This document shows, piece after piece, positions 21,509-34,217 of a stretch of DNA of 64,000 nt (its first letter is position 1; each line of letters begins with the position of its first letter). Made by a program: the position numbers and the translations under genes. Under the pieces are notes generated by a model that was given only the letters and a program-made list of their open reading frames with translations, made no database searches and was not told where the DNA came from. The DNA comes from Kingdonia uniflora. Its lineage: Eukaryota > Streptophyta > Magnoliopsida > Ranunculales > Circaeasteraceae. Location of the stretch: NCBI GenBank assembly GCA_014058105.1, contig JACGCM010001620.1, forward strand, positions 1 to 64,000, read 5' to 3'.

Positions 21509-23803
21509 ATCAACTTCTGAAACTTGTTCTTTGGGTTTTTTTATTCTTGATTCTTGAAAATGTGATTAGGAGAATAGTTTGAAATGGGGGTTTTATATTG
21601 AGACTGAAATGGGAGGAGGAGAAAAAAAAAATTGGAAAAAGGTTATTGTGAAACCGTTGACATTTGAGATGGCCACCAAAATCCAACGTGTGGATTTGGA
21701 TGACCAAAACAGAAATTCCACCTGGATGGACACCCAATTTAAAATTTCAAATGTGAGGGGAGACCTGGTCATTGGACAGCTATTCTTTGGTTTCCTAGTG
21801 ATAATGTCCTAACTTGGAGTGGCCTTGGTGAGAATCATTTGGTTTCCTAGTGGTGATGTCGATCTGCTAGTGAAGACATTTCTGTTTTGATTTAGTCAAA
21901 TTAAAGCTGACCTGGACATATTATGTTTTAGTTGGATCACTTTAAATTAGAGGAGGATTAAGCAACAATCAAACATGTTCTACTAATCATCATCATTTGG
22001 CTTAATTATAAGATTTGATGGGGGAATATGAAATGCCCAACAAATATTTTCAAATTCAATACCTACATTTTCTAGTATAAAAACAACCTACACTCCTCAC
22101 TGCTTTCGTCTTTAGAAGATGTAATTGATAAAGAAAAGTGAATATTATTATAACCGGGATCGGTGACAATTAATACTAATTGTAGTAATTATTACTAATG
22201 CAAGTTGTGCATATGCCGACGAAGCATTTTATCGTGTAGGTAAAGTAAGTAAATTAATAAGTCATAGCCCAAGCTGGACAAATATTTAGATTATCCTAAT
22301 GTATATACCATGATTTAATTAACAACAAATGACGTAAGCAATTAAGCAAAATATCATCATTAAACTAATCTAATAATCTTTTGTATCCAAGTATCTTGCC
22401 CACAGTTTGCTCTTCACTGTATTTGACCATACTACAATGGCAGAGTCTGCAGTCATATTTGTCGCCTGCCTTATTGTCAACCTCGGCTAAATAGCCGTCT
22501 TATGGTCTAGACTCTTGGGTATATACCAGCAACGGAGAGCAGAATACATGATAAAACTACAAAATTTCCCCCTAGGACTTATTCTTATTCTGATGCCCAT
22601 ACCACAGTTTCCGATATAAGTCGGGTTGCTTATAAAAACTAGTATAAGCTTAGTTGCTTATAATTAACAAAAAAAAAAACTTATACGTCGTGTTGCTTAT
22701 AACAAGGACTACAAGTTAAGTTGCTTATCATAGAAAATGATAAGTTGGGCAAGAAGTCATAATCATGAGTATATATGTACTCCCACTTGATCATATTGAG
22801 AAAGCTAATTATCACCAACTAATTACAAGTGTTTGTGTGTGCACATGTATTTTGCTCACAGACCCGCGCTAAATACATGCTCTCAAAATAAACTTATTAA
22901 TACGAGAACAGGTATAGTGTTGTAATTGGTATATATAAATTTAATCATTTTGGAATATTGTACGTACGGTATAATGAAGTCGTTGCTGCTCGAGAATCGC
23001 TCTCAAGTCTTCATCAAGTTGATATTTTATGAAAATGAACGGCACATATTGCACCTTCGATGAGAAGGATATTTGTTACGGAAGTCGTCATACTTGATAA
23101 GGATGAAGCAACCAATCTTACAAGATTAAAATGTCATTCTACAACTGTACATCCATCACTGTACAGTACTTATCGATCGAGGTGTACGATGCTTCTATAC
23201 GGTTTTGTTATTATGATATAATGCTTGACTTTAATTCGAGAAAAAACAGAATCAAACAACCATGGTGATGTTTCAAGTTGTAGAAGCAAATACATCATAC
23301 ATGTGATATATACGTCACGACCACGACCTCTCATATATAAGTCAATGCTCTCTCTTGGCCTTTTTTTCTTCTTCGGAAGATACTCTTTCCCTCACAGGCC
23401 CAGCCACAATTATATCGGGCTCTTCCCCGTTATATTTAGGCGTTTATGATAGGCTATCTCTAACAAGGCCTACTTCGAACCCAGTATATATTGAATCATT
23501 CTCATCATTTTTTTCCTAGGTGACAATTAGGGATAAGATTATTCTGATCTGAAGACTTGTTAGTAATGCTATTTGCACAATGGATGACGAGGCATCTCCC
23601 TCTTAGTTTCACGGATATCTTCCAGTCCCAAAAGAAAAATCATCTATGATGTCATGCACGTAAAATACACTTATGAAAGAACGTTGGAAACTGCCTTTGT
23701 AGAAGGAGAACACCATAGGCCTAAGTAAAATTAGGCCAAGTACAGTGAAGGAAAATCAATTCCAATGCCACGTCTTGAAGGAAAAAGAATTATAAGAAAA
23801 TTT
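21509..23803. other. Intergenic region, no gene recognised
   Basis: This stretch includes the upstream region of the DUF1442 gene, with a TATA-like TATAAAA on the minus strand at about 21,590. Further out it is AT-rich sequence without coding signals. Four copies of GTTGCTTAT lie at 22625, 22653, 22692 and 22720. Short frames at 21579-21812 and 23225-23449 have no recognisable features. Confidence 0.6.
22612..22732 (+). repeat. Four-copy short repeat around GTTGCTTATA
   Basis: GTTGCTTATA or GTTGCTTATC occurs at 22625, 22653, 22692 and 22720. Each copy is preceded by a variant of TAAGT or TACGT, and spacings are 28, 39 and 28 bases. An A11-like run separates the two pairs, so the array may be a duplicated pair. 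Its function is unknown. Confidence 0.6.
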
Positions 23804-24169
23804 CCGGGGACACTTATTTTTGGGACACTCCTTGGACACTCAATCACTACGACCAATTTAAAGATGTTTTAAGAACATTCTTTCTTATGAATATGATCTT
23901 TATACCATTGAAATAATATCAAGAAATTATTAGGTCATTCCGATATTTTGAGATCATAATGAATAACTTTTAATGGACATATGAAAATGGGTATATATTT
24001 CAAATATCATTTTGATGTTGATTTAAGTGTTGAAATAATTTTGTTTTCAGTGAACATGATATTTACGATAATTAAATCATATCCATAATAATAGATCTTC
24101 TGAAAACATTTTTCTGCATTCTTAATAGATGAGTGTCTATAGAGTGTCCCACATATCGAGTGCCCCCGG
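23804..24169. mobile_element. MITE-like unit with GC-rich inverted ends
   Basis: The left end reads CCGGGGACACTTATTTTTGG then GACACTCCTTGGACACTC. The right end, reverse-complemented, reads CCGGGGGCACTCGATATGTG then GGACACTCTATAGACACTC. This gives imperfect terminal inverted repeats of about 38 bases around a 366-bp AT-rich core with no coding capacity. No convincing target duplication was found, so the superfamily is undetermined. Confidence 0.65.
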
Positions 24170-24434
24170 ATCCTCTCTCCATATGTTTACTATCATATGG
24201 CTTATAAGTTATATCATACGAATGAGAACAAAACACTATTAACGATAAACAAAAAATTTGCTAAGAATTTATTAGTATGGAACAAATCCCTACTTTGCCA
24301 AATGAGTGATGGATCGCTGCCTGAAGTTGAGAAATTATGAATTTAGCATTACAACCCCCTCCATGTATTGTAATTTTGCTCATATACACACGGGTAGTCT
24401 GATACAAGTCTGTCCCTAGTTAAAATTCTACTCC
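24170..24434. other. Short intergenic gap
   Basis: AT-rich DNA between the MITE-like unit and the Harbinger element; nothing recognised. Confidence 0.5.
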
Positions 24435-25235
24435 TAAGGCCATGCTTGTTTTTTGGTCAAGGGTGAGAAGAGGTGATATTTTTTAAACTTCTCACCTTTG
24501 ACATTTTTTTTTGTTTACAAAAGTAGGCATTCTCTCCAGAAAAAATGAAAAATTCGAAGTTTGGCCTACTTCCAACTTAAAAACTTCAACCCCCCGCGGT
24601 CTCCGTGAAGTTTTTTGGGTTGACTTCCAACCAAAAAAACTTTCTGTTTAGCTTTGACTGGTCGTTTTGCCGCTATACCGTGGTCTGGTCGTTTTCCACC
24701 CTATCAACGGTTTAAGTAGGGGTATTTCGGTCGTTTCAAGCCCAAAAATATCAAATCTGTCAAATCAATAACCACCCCTACCTCCCCAAACTTGCCAAAT
24801 CATAAACCAATGTTTAAAACAAAAAAAAACAAAAACTGACCAAAGCAAAACAGCGCCTCCCTCGACCCTCTCTGTCCAACAGCTCCTCACTCTCCCTCGC
24901 AGTGCCCACCATCTCTCCACCCTCTTTCCCAATCTCCACCCTTTCTCCCAAACAGTGCCTCCCTCTCCCTCGTAGCATCTAACAACGCCTCCCAAACAGC
25001 TTTACCCTCTCTCTCAAACAGCGCCTCCAGCCACCCTCTCTCCCATCCTCCAACAGCGCTTCCAACAATAGTATTTTACATTCTCTCTCTATGTTTATTT
25101 CTATGTTTATTTACGAATTATATTGTGATGAATTAAATGGTTGAATTGTGATGATTGTTGGGTTTTATTTAGAAATTGTGATTGGTTTGTTTGGTTGGTT
25201 TGTTGAATTGTGATGAATAAAATGTGGTTTATAGG

Positions 25236-26540
25236 ATGGATCAATATGATGATGAAACATTGGAATTAGAGGCCGTTGCTACGGCTGCAGCCACTGCAGT
25301 TAACCTTGTATCATTGTTGGTTGAGGCTACCCAATATGATAGAACACCTTCTGTCAATAGGAGGGAGCACAGGAATGCAAACTTACGTTGGTTGTATGAT
25401 GAAAGTGATATTATCTGTCATAATATATTGCGAATGAATAAGGCTTGCTTCATTAGTTTTGTGATAGGCTGAAAGGAAAGGGTTTGAGAGCTAGCAAACA
25501 TTTAGATGTTGAAGAACAGGTGACAATATTCTTGTTGATTGTAGGTCATGACACTAGGTTCAGGCATGCCCAAACTTCAACCATGAGGTCATTGGAAACT
25601 ATTTCCAAGTATTTTCATGTTGTTTTGAAGTATGTTTTGAGGTTGAGTAAAGACTTAATCAAACATGCAACTCCTGACTTGTCTCTTGCCAATAGAAACA
25701 ATCATCATGCTTGGGCCAACACTTACTTCAAGGTATATATATTTACTTCAAGGTTGGGTTCATATTTTAAGTACAAGTTGATGGCATAGTTTATTTTCTT
25801 TAGGATTATGTTAGAGCAGTGGATGGCATTCATCCCTACAACAGTCCCCCTTGAAGATCAACCTAGGTATCGCACTAGGAAGGGGGATATAAAGCAGAAT
25901 GTGCTTGTTGCTTGTTTTTTTGACATGAAAATAACTGAGATATTTGCTGGATAGGAAGGTTCAGCTCATGATAGCAGAAACTTGAGAGCTGCAGTTAATG
26001 ATGACATGTATCCGTTTACAGTGCCTAGAGGTAAATGATAGTGTATTTATAATATTTTACTTGTAATTTTTGGTTTGCAATCTTAATATGCACAATTTAA
26101 CTTATTTCAGATCATTACTACTTGGGGGATGCTAGATTTCTCCAAGCTCCTGGTTTTTTAGTTCCCTATCGAGGTGTACGCTATTACCTTAAGGAACATC
26201 GAGAGGGGAATAGCCTCAGACTCCACAAGAGTTATACAATTATCGACACTCCCAGCTAAGGAACATCATTGAGCGTCTGTTTAGGGTCATGAAGAGAAGT
26301 TTTGCCTGTTTGCGCACAGAACCCCATTATGATGTTGAAACTCAAACCAAGGTTATTGTTACATGTTGTATCATTCACAACCATATCATAGAGGTAGATC
26401 CACATGACAACTAAAAGACCTAAATGCAGAGGAAGATGAACATAGAGAAATGCCTCATGAAGAGATAGGAGTATTAGGGGGAATTTTAGGGACCACATGT
26501 GTGCAAACATGTGGCTTGAGTATGTCAACTCTGGCCACTA
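25236..26540 (+). pseudogene. PIF/Harbinger transposase (ALP1-like), broken
   Basis: This is the DDE transposase of element C. Exon-like segments in order are the N-terminus from the Met at 25236 (MDQYDDETLELEAVATAAAT) with REHRN and ICHNILRMNKACF, then, after a stop and shift, LRASKHLDVEEQVTIFLLIV. GHDTRFRHAQTSTMRSLETI continues in the same frame as an HTH-like region. After an intron or insertion at about 25,735-25,803 come DYVRAVDGIH (first catalytic Asp) and RKGDIKQNVLVACFFDM. GSAHDSRNLRAAVNDD carries the second Asp, with one in-frame TAG before it. A probable intron at about 26,032-26,110 precedes YYLGDARFLQAPGFLVPYRG. After a frameshift come [20 protein letters not shown] and [12 protein letters not shown]. 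Multiple lesions make it non-functional. Confidence 0.85.
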
Positions 26541-26814
26541 TCATCCTGCCTGAGTCATATATTTTGTACTATTTTTATTTATTTGCTTACTACTCTTTTA
26601 TTGCATCATTTATCATGACTATGGTATGAGATCACTTTAATAAGTCTGTTTGGTATGTATCTTGTTTGGTATTTATATTTTGGTTTGCATTATTGTTATG
26701 ACTAAGTATTATTGTTTGGTATATTTTATGTCTCTAATGTATTTGATAGTGTATGTAGATTAACAGGTTATTATGTGTTATGACATATTGATGATTTTTT
26801 ATTTTGTAGGTGTG

Positions 26815-27115
26815 ATGGCTAGGTATTATGTGGTTTTTGTAGGGCGTGTACCCTGAGTATATGAGACATGAGAGGAGACACACCCCCAAGTCTCAGGTTT
26901 TCGAGGAGCTGTTCATAGGAGAGTTAATTCAAGGGTAGAGGCTAATCGTTTGTTTGCTGCATTTGTTGAGAAGGAGATGCATGTTCAGGGGAGAGTAGCT
27001 CTGGAGGAGGAAGAAGCTCCACCAGTTGTTGAGGTCGAGGAAGCTGAAGACGTAGAGGATCTAGGTGGGATGGTTGTAAGGGTGTGTATGGTTGGATTTT
27101 TTGTGTTGTTTTAGC
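26815..27115 (+). pseudogene. Possible second ORF remnant of element C
   Basis: After the transposase, a frame reads VNSRVEANRLFAAFVEKEMH, then a Glu-rich stretch (EEEEAPPVVEVEEAEDVEDL) before a stop near 27,112. Its start is interrupted by stops. I do not recognise the family. The position is where a Harbinger accessory ORF could lie, but no Myb-like motif is visible. Confidence 0.3.
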
Positions 27116-27485
27116 TTGTGTTAGAGTGGTATTTTGTAAGGTAGGTAATAAGTGAGTATTTTCATTTTAGAGGTATTGATCGACTGGTATTTTCTTGTAT
27201 GACTATGATGAATGTTTTCCTATATATTTGGTTTTATATGTATTTTTGATTTTTTTTTGGAAAAACTTCTAATATGTGGTCAAATTAGATGGTTCAGCCA
27301 AACAAACTAGTGAGAAATTGAAGTTAGAAGTCAGGATTTTAAGTACAAGTTTTAACCTTCAGCCAAACGCAAGCGAGTTTTTTTCAATCTTCTAACTTCA
27401 AAATTTCCTACCTCTTCCTACTTCTTCTCACCTTTTCCTACATCTTCTCATCCCAAACAAAAAAAAAGCAACAAACATGGCCTAA

Positions 27486-28983
27486 CAGTATATATGTATA
27501 TTTTATGATACAAACAAATTTGCATGGATTATGATTTGAGAAACAAATGTATATAGAGATGATTGAGCCATTTTACACAAGTTTCTTTGGAGTAATAAGT
27601 TACAATGAAGAGCTTATTAACATGTTGATGTGAAACCCTTCAACATCTTGTAGAATCAAATATTCCCGTAACATCTAACCGTTTATTTTCAATATTTATG
27701 CTAAATCCCCCCTCTCATACAATTTGTATAGCTATGGACAATAGGGAAGTATCCTTTCCAAGTACCTCTCATCTAGGTCAACATCATATCATCTAGCTTC
27801 TCTTCATTACTTGGCATATATTGGTAAATTAAAGCATTGGGTTGCCAACACGCCATAAGATTATGTGTCGATCAAATTTAAAGGTTACTAGCAATTATTG
27901 GAGGATTACTTGAACACTTTGGTAACATAAATTAACTGTTAGGAAACAAATGGGGAAAATCGCAAAGCAGAAGCACAATGTGATTAAGCAAGAACTGAAG
28001 AAACTAACTCTAACCAATGAGAATTCAATCTAAGTAATAAACACATACACAAGGTTTAAATTTAGGTGGAAACCCAAAATGATCAAAACCACCCCCGACA
28101 AGCACGACGAATCTATTATCAATTAGGGTTACAAGAGGTTTCAGAGATCACTCTATCTCACCTCTACCCTTACAGATACACTATATTATAGACTCTATTA
28201 GGTCATCAGCGAAGTACGCATCACGAGACAAACCATCGCCTCCAAAACAAACTTATAAAACAAACAGTGCAATTTTCATTCGAACGACTTCAACGGAAAG
28301 CTTTTTCGTTCGAACGACTTCCTATATTTTTGAGCCGTAACCCAACATTAACCGTTCATAATAAGTTGTTACCTCGTTAAGGCAAAGAGGTACACATGCT
28401 TTAGTTCACTCAATTCAAAATGTTGATAATTATTTTGTTTACATGATTGACGACCGTCAAGTGCAACTTAGTTATTGATTGCTAGTGGTTCATTTTCGGA
28501 GAAGAGAACCCAAAAATTCTAAATGTGGAGATATGATTTGATTTCTCAGCAAAAACAAGAACACAAACAATACCAAAGTAAACATAATCCTTTATGATAA
28601 TTGAAACTCTTTTAGTAACCAAGTCGGAAATATCATTTGGAAGTGATGTTGCACATCAAGACTAGAATTAAAGAAGGGCCTTTGAGTGCTGTCTCTGAAA
28701 GCAAAAACTGTTGATATGTTATGCGGATGAATGAATAGGTTTAAGGGGAGATCATTTTTTCATACGGTTAAAACATGCCTAAAACATTAATTTGTTCACT
28801 CTTCGTCATTTTACCTCTTCATCTGCAGTTTTGGCCACGAAAAACAAATACCCTAACCTATTATTGATCTTCTGATTCCACTGCTTCATCAAGCAAATTA
28901 TCAAATTTCTTCATTAAATTTATTTTTGAGTTTTATGTTTATGTTACAATGTTGTGTATTTAAACATACAACTTTAGCTTCCT
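27486..28983. other. Intergenic region with a possible LTR scrap
   Basis: No gene was recognised. At about 28,010-28,170 the sequence AACACATACACAAGGTTTAA...TTAGGTGGAAACCC...ATCAAAACCACCCCCGAC resembles the leader portion of plant LTRs that read ACACAAGATTTACGTGGAAA and AAAACCACGGG. No partner LTR was found, so it may be a solo-LTR fragment. Confidence 0.35.
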
Positions 28984-29129
28984 CCCATATCTTTTTTTTT
29001 TTGGGTACTTAAAAGCCATTACACCAAAACACTCAATCTAGGCAGGGCGCGACCCGAGAGGTCTGCAAACAAAACGCGCGAAAGGTCACCTAGTGGTTGC
29101 CCGTTCCATATTTGCACCCTATTGAATAA

Positions 29130-32100
29130 TCACCCATATTTAGTCATGTAGTCTGCCGCTTCATTACCTTCCCGATGTTTATGCTTAGCTTGCCAGCGAA
29201 TTGATGCAGCAGAGAGTCTTTCCTGGATATCAATAATCATTTTTTTTATCAGCCAAGGGATTGGTTCGCCTCTTCCTAGAGCGGCGATCACAGTCTGAGA
29301 GTCTCCTTCGATATAAACCTTAGAGTATTGGTGTTCAGCGCAAATCTTAATTCCAAACCACAGTGCCCAACACTCTGCCACTGTGATGGTGCATTGACCC
29401 ACCGACCCTCCATAACTACTTAGGTGTCTTCCTTGTGCATTTCTGAGAATGCCCCCAGTACAAGCACCTTTTGTGGTGAGGGATGCATCGAAGTTTAGCT
29501 TGATCCATCCAAGATCCGGGGTATCCCATCCAATCAAATGCAGTGATTTAAAAATATTGGTCATTCCCACCGCTGAAGCGTTCTGTGAAAGTCGAAGGGA
29601 AGAAGCTTCCTGGAAATGTGTATGAAAGATGAACGCCTCATGTAACACTCCAAAAATAGAACTTTGTCACTGTTGGAAACATCGTTGATTGCGTGCAGTC
29701 CACAAACTCCATAATATGTAGGGAACTAGTCCCCACGCTCATTTCATACCTGCCTTGGTTAGACGACCTTTGGTGTCCATCAGAGAAAGTAAACGCTGTA
29801 AAGTGCATAAATGTGGAAGTATGACCTGCTTGTGGTGCACCCAAGATGCCCAGACTTGCTTCGCGAATGTGCAACCGCTAAACAGGTGGTCATGGGATTC
29901 CTCAGTCCTTTGACAATGATCATAAAGAGAGGTGCGGACGATATGTTTGTGAAAAAGTGTTGTCTTGACATTGAGTTTTTCATGTACAAGTAGCCAAAGG
30001 AAGATCTAGATTTTGGGAGGGCCATTCCAAAGCTAAAGATGCTTCAGAAAGAACTTGACACATGCCCAGACGGGGTGAACATTGGAGATGCAAGGTTGGT
30101 GGCAGAAGCCATGGTAAAATGTCCAGAGGTTGAGGGGCCCCAAACTTCAGTGTCAACTCTTTGTTGACCAAATACTGGTACCCCAAGAATGGTTTCAATG
30201 ACTTGTGGAGGGAGATAAGGCCTAAATAAGTGCAATCTCCATGTCCTATTCTGCGTGTTGCATGCTTCTTGAACTGTAAGTGACAAATCAACAAGACGAA
30301 GTTGCGGAGCTGCGACAAATTTAATCAAGGGGTGTGGTTGAGCCCAGTTGTGTAGCCAAAACAAAACCTTGGCCCCATTCCCAATGCTTCATTGTGTCCC
30401 TTGCTTAACGATCTCCCTGCCGCGCAGAATCCCTCTCCAGATGGCAGAGCTACGAGAGTTTGGTTTCGCCTGTAGGAGATTTGTTGAATATAAATATTTA
30501 CTTTTAATTACCTGGATCCATAGAGTATTGTTATCATCATTATATATTTTCCATCCAAGCTTTGTCATGGCCGCAATGTTGACAGAGGTGGTGTCATGAA
30601 GTCCAAGCCCTCCATTTTCTTTCGGTTGGCAAACCTGGGACCATGCCACTTTATGCATAAAATGCCTTTCCGTGCTTGAGTTCCAAAGGAAGTTTCGTTA
30701 AGCTTGATCAATAGCCTTGCGCACATGCGCTAGAAGCAGAAAAGTAGTCATAACATATCGTGGCATGACACTAGTAACAGCTTTTAAGAGTGTCAGTCGC
30801 CCCGCAAGAGTAAGTGTTTTTGCTTTCCATCCTGATAGTTTCTTCCTGACTTTGGTAACAATTTTAGCAAAGGTTTAAGCCATGAGTTTATCCTTAATGA
30901 GAGGTGCGCCAAGATATTTATCACACGCCACAATGTGTGGAATATGAATTTGCTGAAGTAGAACTTGTTGGTGCAATCTCGGAGTGTTCTTGGAAAAAGC
31001 AACCGTACATTTGTCCAAGTTGAGTTTCTGACCCGAGTACTGTTCATATTGTTGGAGAATGGCGTTTATCTCTGCGCAAGCCTGGGGTATCGCTTTTGCA
31101 AAAATCAGACAATCATCCGCAAACATCAAATAGGAGATTTTTGGTCCACCACGTGACGCCTTCACTCCAATGTTGTTTGTAAGTTGTATTTGGTTGTTCA
31201 GCATTCGTGTAAGAACCTCATAGCAAAGTATAAAAAGATATGGGGACAGTGGGTCCCCTTATCTTAGTCCTTGAGACGGGACAAAAAGGGGGGATGGGTT
31301 CCCATTAACCAGAACCGCATAAGAGGTTGAAGTAACACATTCCATGACTAATTGCACCCAACCTTCATAAAAGTCATGCTGTCGTAAACATACCTTCAGG
31401 AAAGACCAGTTGAGATGATCATAAGCCTGCTCCATATCCAATTTGATGCTCATCCACCCAGTGCGTCCTTTTTTATGCTTGAAAGTAGCCATGATTTCAT
31501 GCGCGATAATCACATTATCCGCAATCTGTCGTTTGGGTACAAAAGCTGTTTACTGAGGGGAAACCAGCTTATTCATAAGAGGCCTCATTCGATTAACCAG
31601 GATGCGGGCACAAATTTTATTAACCGTGTTGCACAGGCTGATTAGGCGAAAATGTGTGGCTTTTGTGGGGGCCAAATTTTTTGGGATCAATGCAATATAG
31701 GTTTTGTTCATCTCACGCAAAAGTTTACCTGTGGTAAAGAATTCTTGAATAGCTGATGTGACATCCGTCCTGATCACCCTCCAGAATGTGCAAAAAAAAG
31801 GTCAGGGAGGCCGTCCGAATCGGGGGCTTTCAATGGTGCCATTTGACTGATCGTCATCACAATCTCATCCGATGAGCATAGGAGTCTCAATCTATTGTTA
31901 TCCTGTCTGGTGATAAGGGGTTTTAAAACTTCCGATCCATCAAACAAGTCATTCCAGAGTCGGTGAAGCGTTCCTAAAAATGCTTCCCCAGCAAGTTCAT
32001 AATCCCATCCGGCGTATCTACCCAAACTCTTGCTTCGTCAAGGAGCCTATGAATTCTATTCTTTGCACGGCAAACCATCGTAGTTGCATGAAAGTACTTG

Positions 32101-33190
32101 GTGTTTCTATCTCCACAGCTCAGCCATAGTGCTCGAGATTTTTGTGCCCAAAGCATTTCTTGGTCATACAAAGTCGCTTCCATTTGCAATGTTGTTTTCT
32201 CCCTAGTTGCATGGAGACCGGGATCTTCCGGGTACCGGGCTAGCATCGGGTCAACCTGAGCAAGCTCTCGTTAAAGGTTGTTGAGTTAAATGTGTATATC
32301 CCCAACAACGTTCTTGTTCCATGCTTTTAAATCCCATTTGACTTGTTCAAAACGTCTCATCAAGCAGTAAGATTTGGTTCCTCTACATTCCATCCTCCAG
32401 GCGCCATCCACAACCAGTTTTTAGTCTTGCCTATTAAGCCAAAATGTTTCCATTTTGAAAGGCTGGAAGCCTGATTGGCGTGGAGAGGTAGGCTGCAGAA
32501 TAATCGGGCAATGGTCTGAACCAATGAAGGAATGATGTTGGACAAAAGCTTCAGGAAACTTAAGATACCAGTCAGGTGTGGTGAAAGCCCTGTCTAATCG
32601 CTCAAAGACTGCTGCCAGACCTTTCCGTTTATTGGTCCAAGTAAATGGGGGGCCATGAAATGGGATATCGACAAGCCCGTACTGGTTAATGCACTCGGTA
32701 AATTGCTGAGTCTACGATGCCAACAGTGGGATGCCTCCTCTTTTATCCGATGGATGCAGCATATCATTGAAGTCTCCCATAATGACCCAAGGATCACTCA
32801 CCTCCTCAGAAATAGCCATAAGTTGCTGCCATACTTTCTTCTTTGTTTGTGGGTACAGTGAACCATAGACTCCCGTAAACAAACAATTGTAGTCTTGAGC
32901 AATATAAAGCAAATAGGCATGGATGATTTGATTTGAGGAATACAAAATCGAAACTTTAACATTATCTTTATTCCACATCAAACAGAGACCTCCTGCATAA
33001 TCTACAGGTTCAACAAGAAAGTATTCATACTGGTCCAAACGACCTAGTATCTGCATCATCCTTGCTTTTCCAATTCTAAGTTCCATCAACAAGATCACAT
33101 CTAGTGAATATAGTCCACTAAGATGTTTTAGTTTCCCCACAATGCCTTTCCTCTCTGCCCCCCCCTAACATTCCATACAAGGGTGTTACT
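29130..33190 (-). pseudogene. LINE ORF2: endonuclease, reverse transcriptase, RNase H (broken)
   Basis: Reading right to left, the start at about 33,190 (MSNTLVWNVRGG) is followed by a frameshift in a G-run. The apurinic endonuclease domain then shows LMELRIGK, WVIMGDFNDMLHP and DKRGG (32712-33140). Reverse transcriptase follows with SDGLPDLFF (31,774-32,025), MNKTYIALIPK and FRLISLCNTVNKICARILVNR (31,550-31,777), and LDMEQAYDHLNW (31,259-31,513). The catalytic YLMFADDCLIFAK is in 30,875-31,204. A zf-RVT region follows at about 29,640-30,360. Then comes an intact-looking RNase H (29130-29648) with LNFDASLTTKGACTGGILRN, AECWAL, IEGDSQTVI and HREGNEAAD, showing the catalytic D-E-D-D pattern. 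At least six stops or shifts separate these segments. Confidence 0.9.
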
Positions 33191-33223
33191 CATCAGAATC
33201 AGATGTGTTAGGGTGATTACTGG

Positions 33224-34217
33224 TTATGCAATCAAAAGCCATACTATACTTCTTTTTAACATTGTTGGCGCGTCGTTCACTGCCACTGGAGAAGTGTTCC
33301 CCTTTCTTTCGCTTGCCCGATCCCGTGCTGCTTCCACCCGAATCCCCAATGTGAACTGATCCTCCAGATATCCATGCTGTAGAATCCGAGCTAGTACTGT
33401 CCCTAGAATCAACCGCAACAATGGCCTGGGAGTGTTATTCATGTAAGTCAGACAAAGTGGTGTTCGTTGTTGGAGACGTTATCTGAAGCCGTATTGTTCG
33501 TGCATCAAAAAGGGTGTGATCTTACTCATGTGCTAGCTGGAAAGAAAATGAAGCACATCGTGGGTCTCGTTCAATTGCAACAAGAGCACTGGCATTGGTC
33601 GAGGGTAAAAGAATGTCATGCGCCATAGGTTTTGTCAGTGCTGGAAGTATACTATGAATCATGGCATGTGGTGGGGTGTCCCCTTTGCTGTCAACATTAC
33701 CAGACTGCTGAGGCGCATCGAATCTGTCAGGTGTGCTAGCATATGTGTTTTCATGCTGTGACGAATCACCATCCGAGATCAACACCGTGATAGGTGAAAC
33801 CGGGAGAAATTCATAACTTTGCAAATTCACCGCTGTTTATGGGTACCTCTCCATAGGTTGTTCAACAAACCTTGTAACCCCAGCCGGTATTCTACCTCGT
33901 TCCCGACCACCTCTTCCAAGCAGTTGGCCTCTCCGACCCCCGGTGCGGATGCGAGCACCTCTAGGTCCTGTACCCAACAGTCCAGCCCCATCTTCATTCT
34001 CTGTTTGTGTTGTCGGAGTCACGCCCACGCTGCCATGATGCCCCATTCTTCCGCGTAGGCCCTGACCTCTCTGAACTCCTCGGCCCCGAGTACCTCACCT
34101 TGTTTTATCCACTACATCCTCCATTTCCATCTCAGATTCAGATGTGATATCAGTGAACTCCGCTCTCTGTTGTCCAGTAGTTTCAGTAACAACTTGTTCT
34201 TCTACCATTTGTACATC
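33224..34217 (-). pseudogene. LINE ORF1 C-terminal tail and inter-ORF segment, broken
   Basis: After the ORF1 stop at 34218 the minus strand continues with fragments rich in acidic, Ser and Arg/Gly residues (33837-34046 GLLGTGPRGARIRTGGRRGQ; 33522-33830; 33224-33442). These look like the low-complexity C-terminus of a DUF4283-type ORF1 protein, now out of frame. The start of ORF2 lies at about 33,190. Confidence 0.55.

Larger units (their letters stand above)
24438..27482 (+). mobile_element. PIF/Harbinger element C with TIRs and TAA target duplication
   Basis: The left terminus GGCCATGCTTGTT (24438) and the right terminus, reverse-complemented as GGCCATGTTTGTT (ending 27482), are inverted repeats. 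Both sides carry TAA outside (24435-24437 and 27483-27485), the target duplication of this superfamily. Subterminal regions contain several copies of the GAGAAG/CTTCTCACC motif in both orientations. The element is 3,045 bp and carries the transposase pseudogene in the plus orientation. Confidence 0.85.

Noticed and set aside
30965..31156. Plus-strand ORFs within the LINE body (for example 30965-31156, 34223-34540 and 32655-32861)
   Set aside because: They are shadows of the minus-strand RT and ORF1 frames, which carry the diagnostic motifs.
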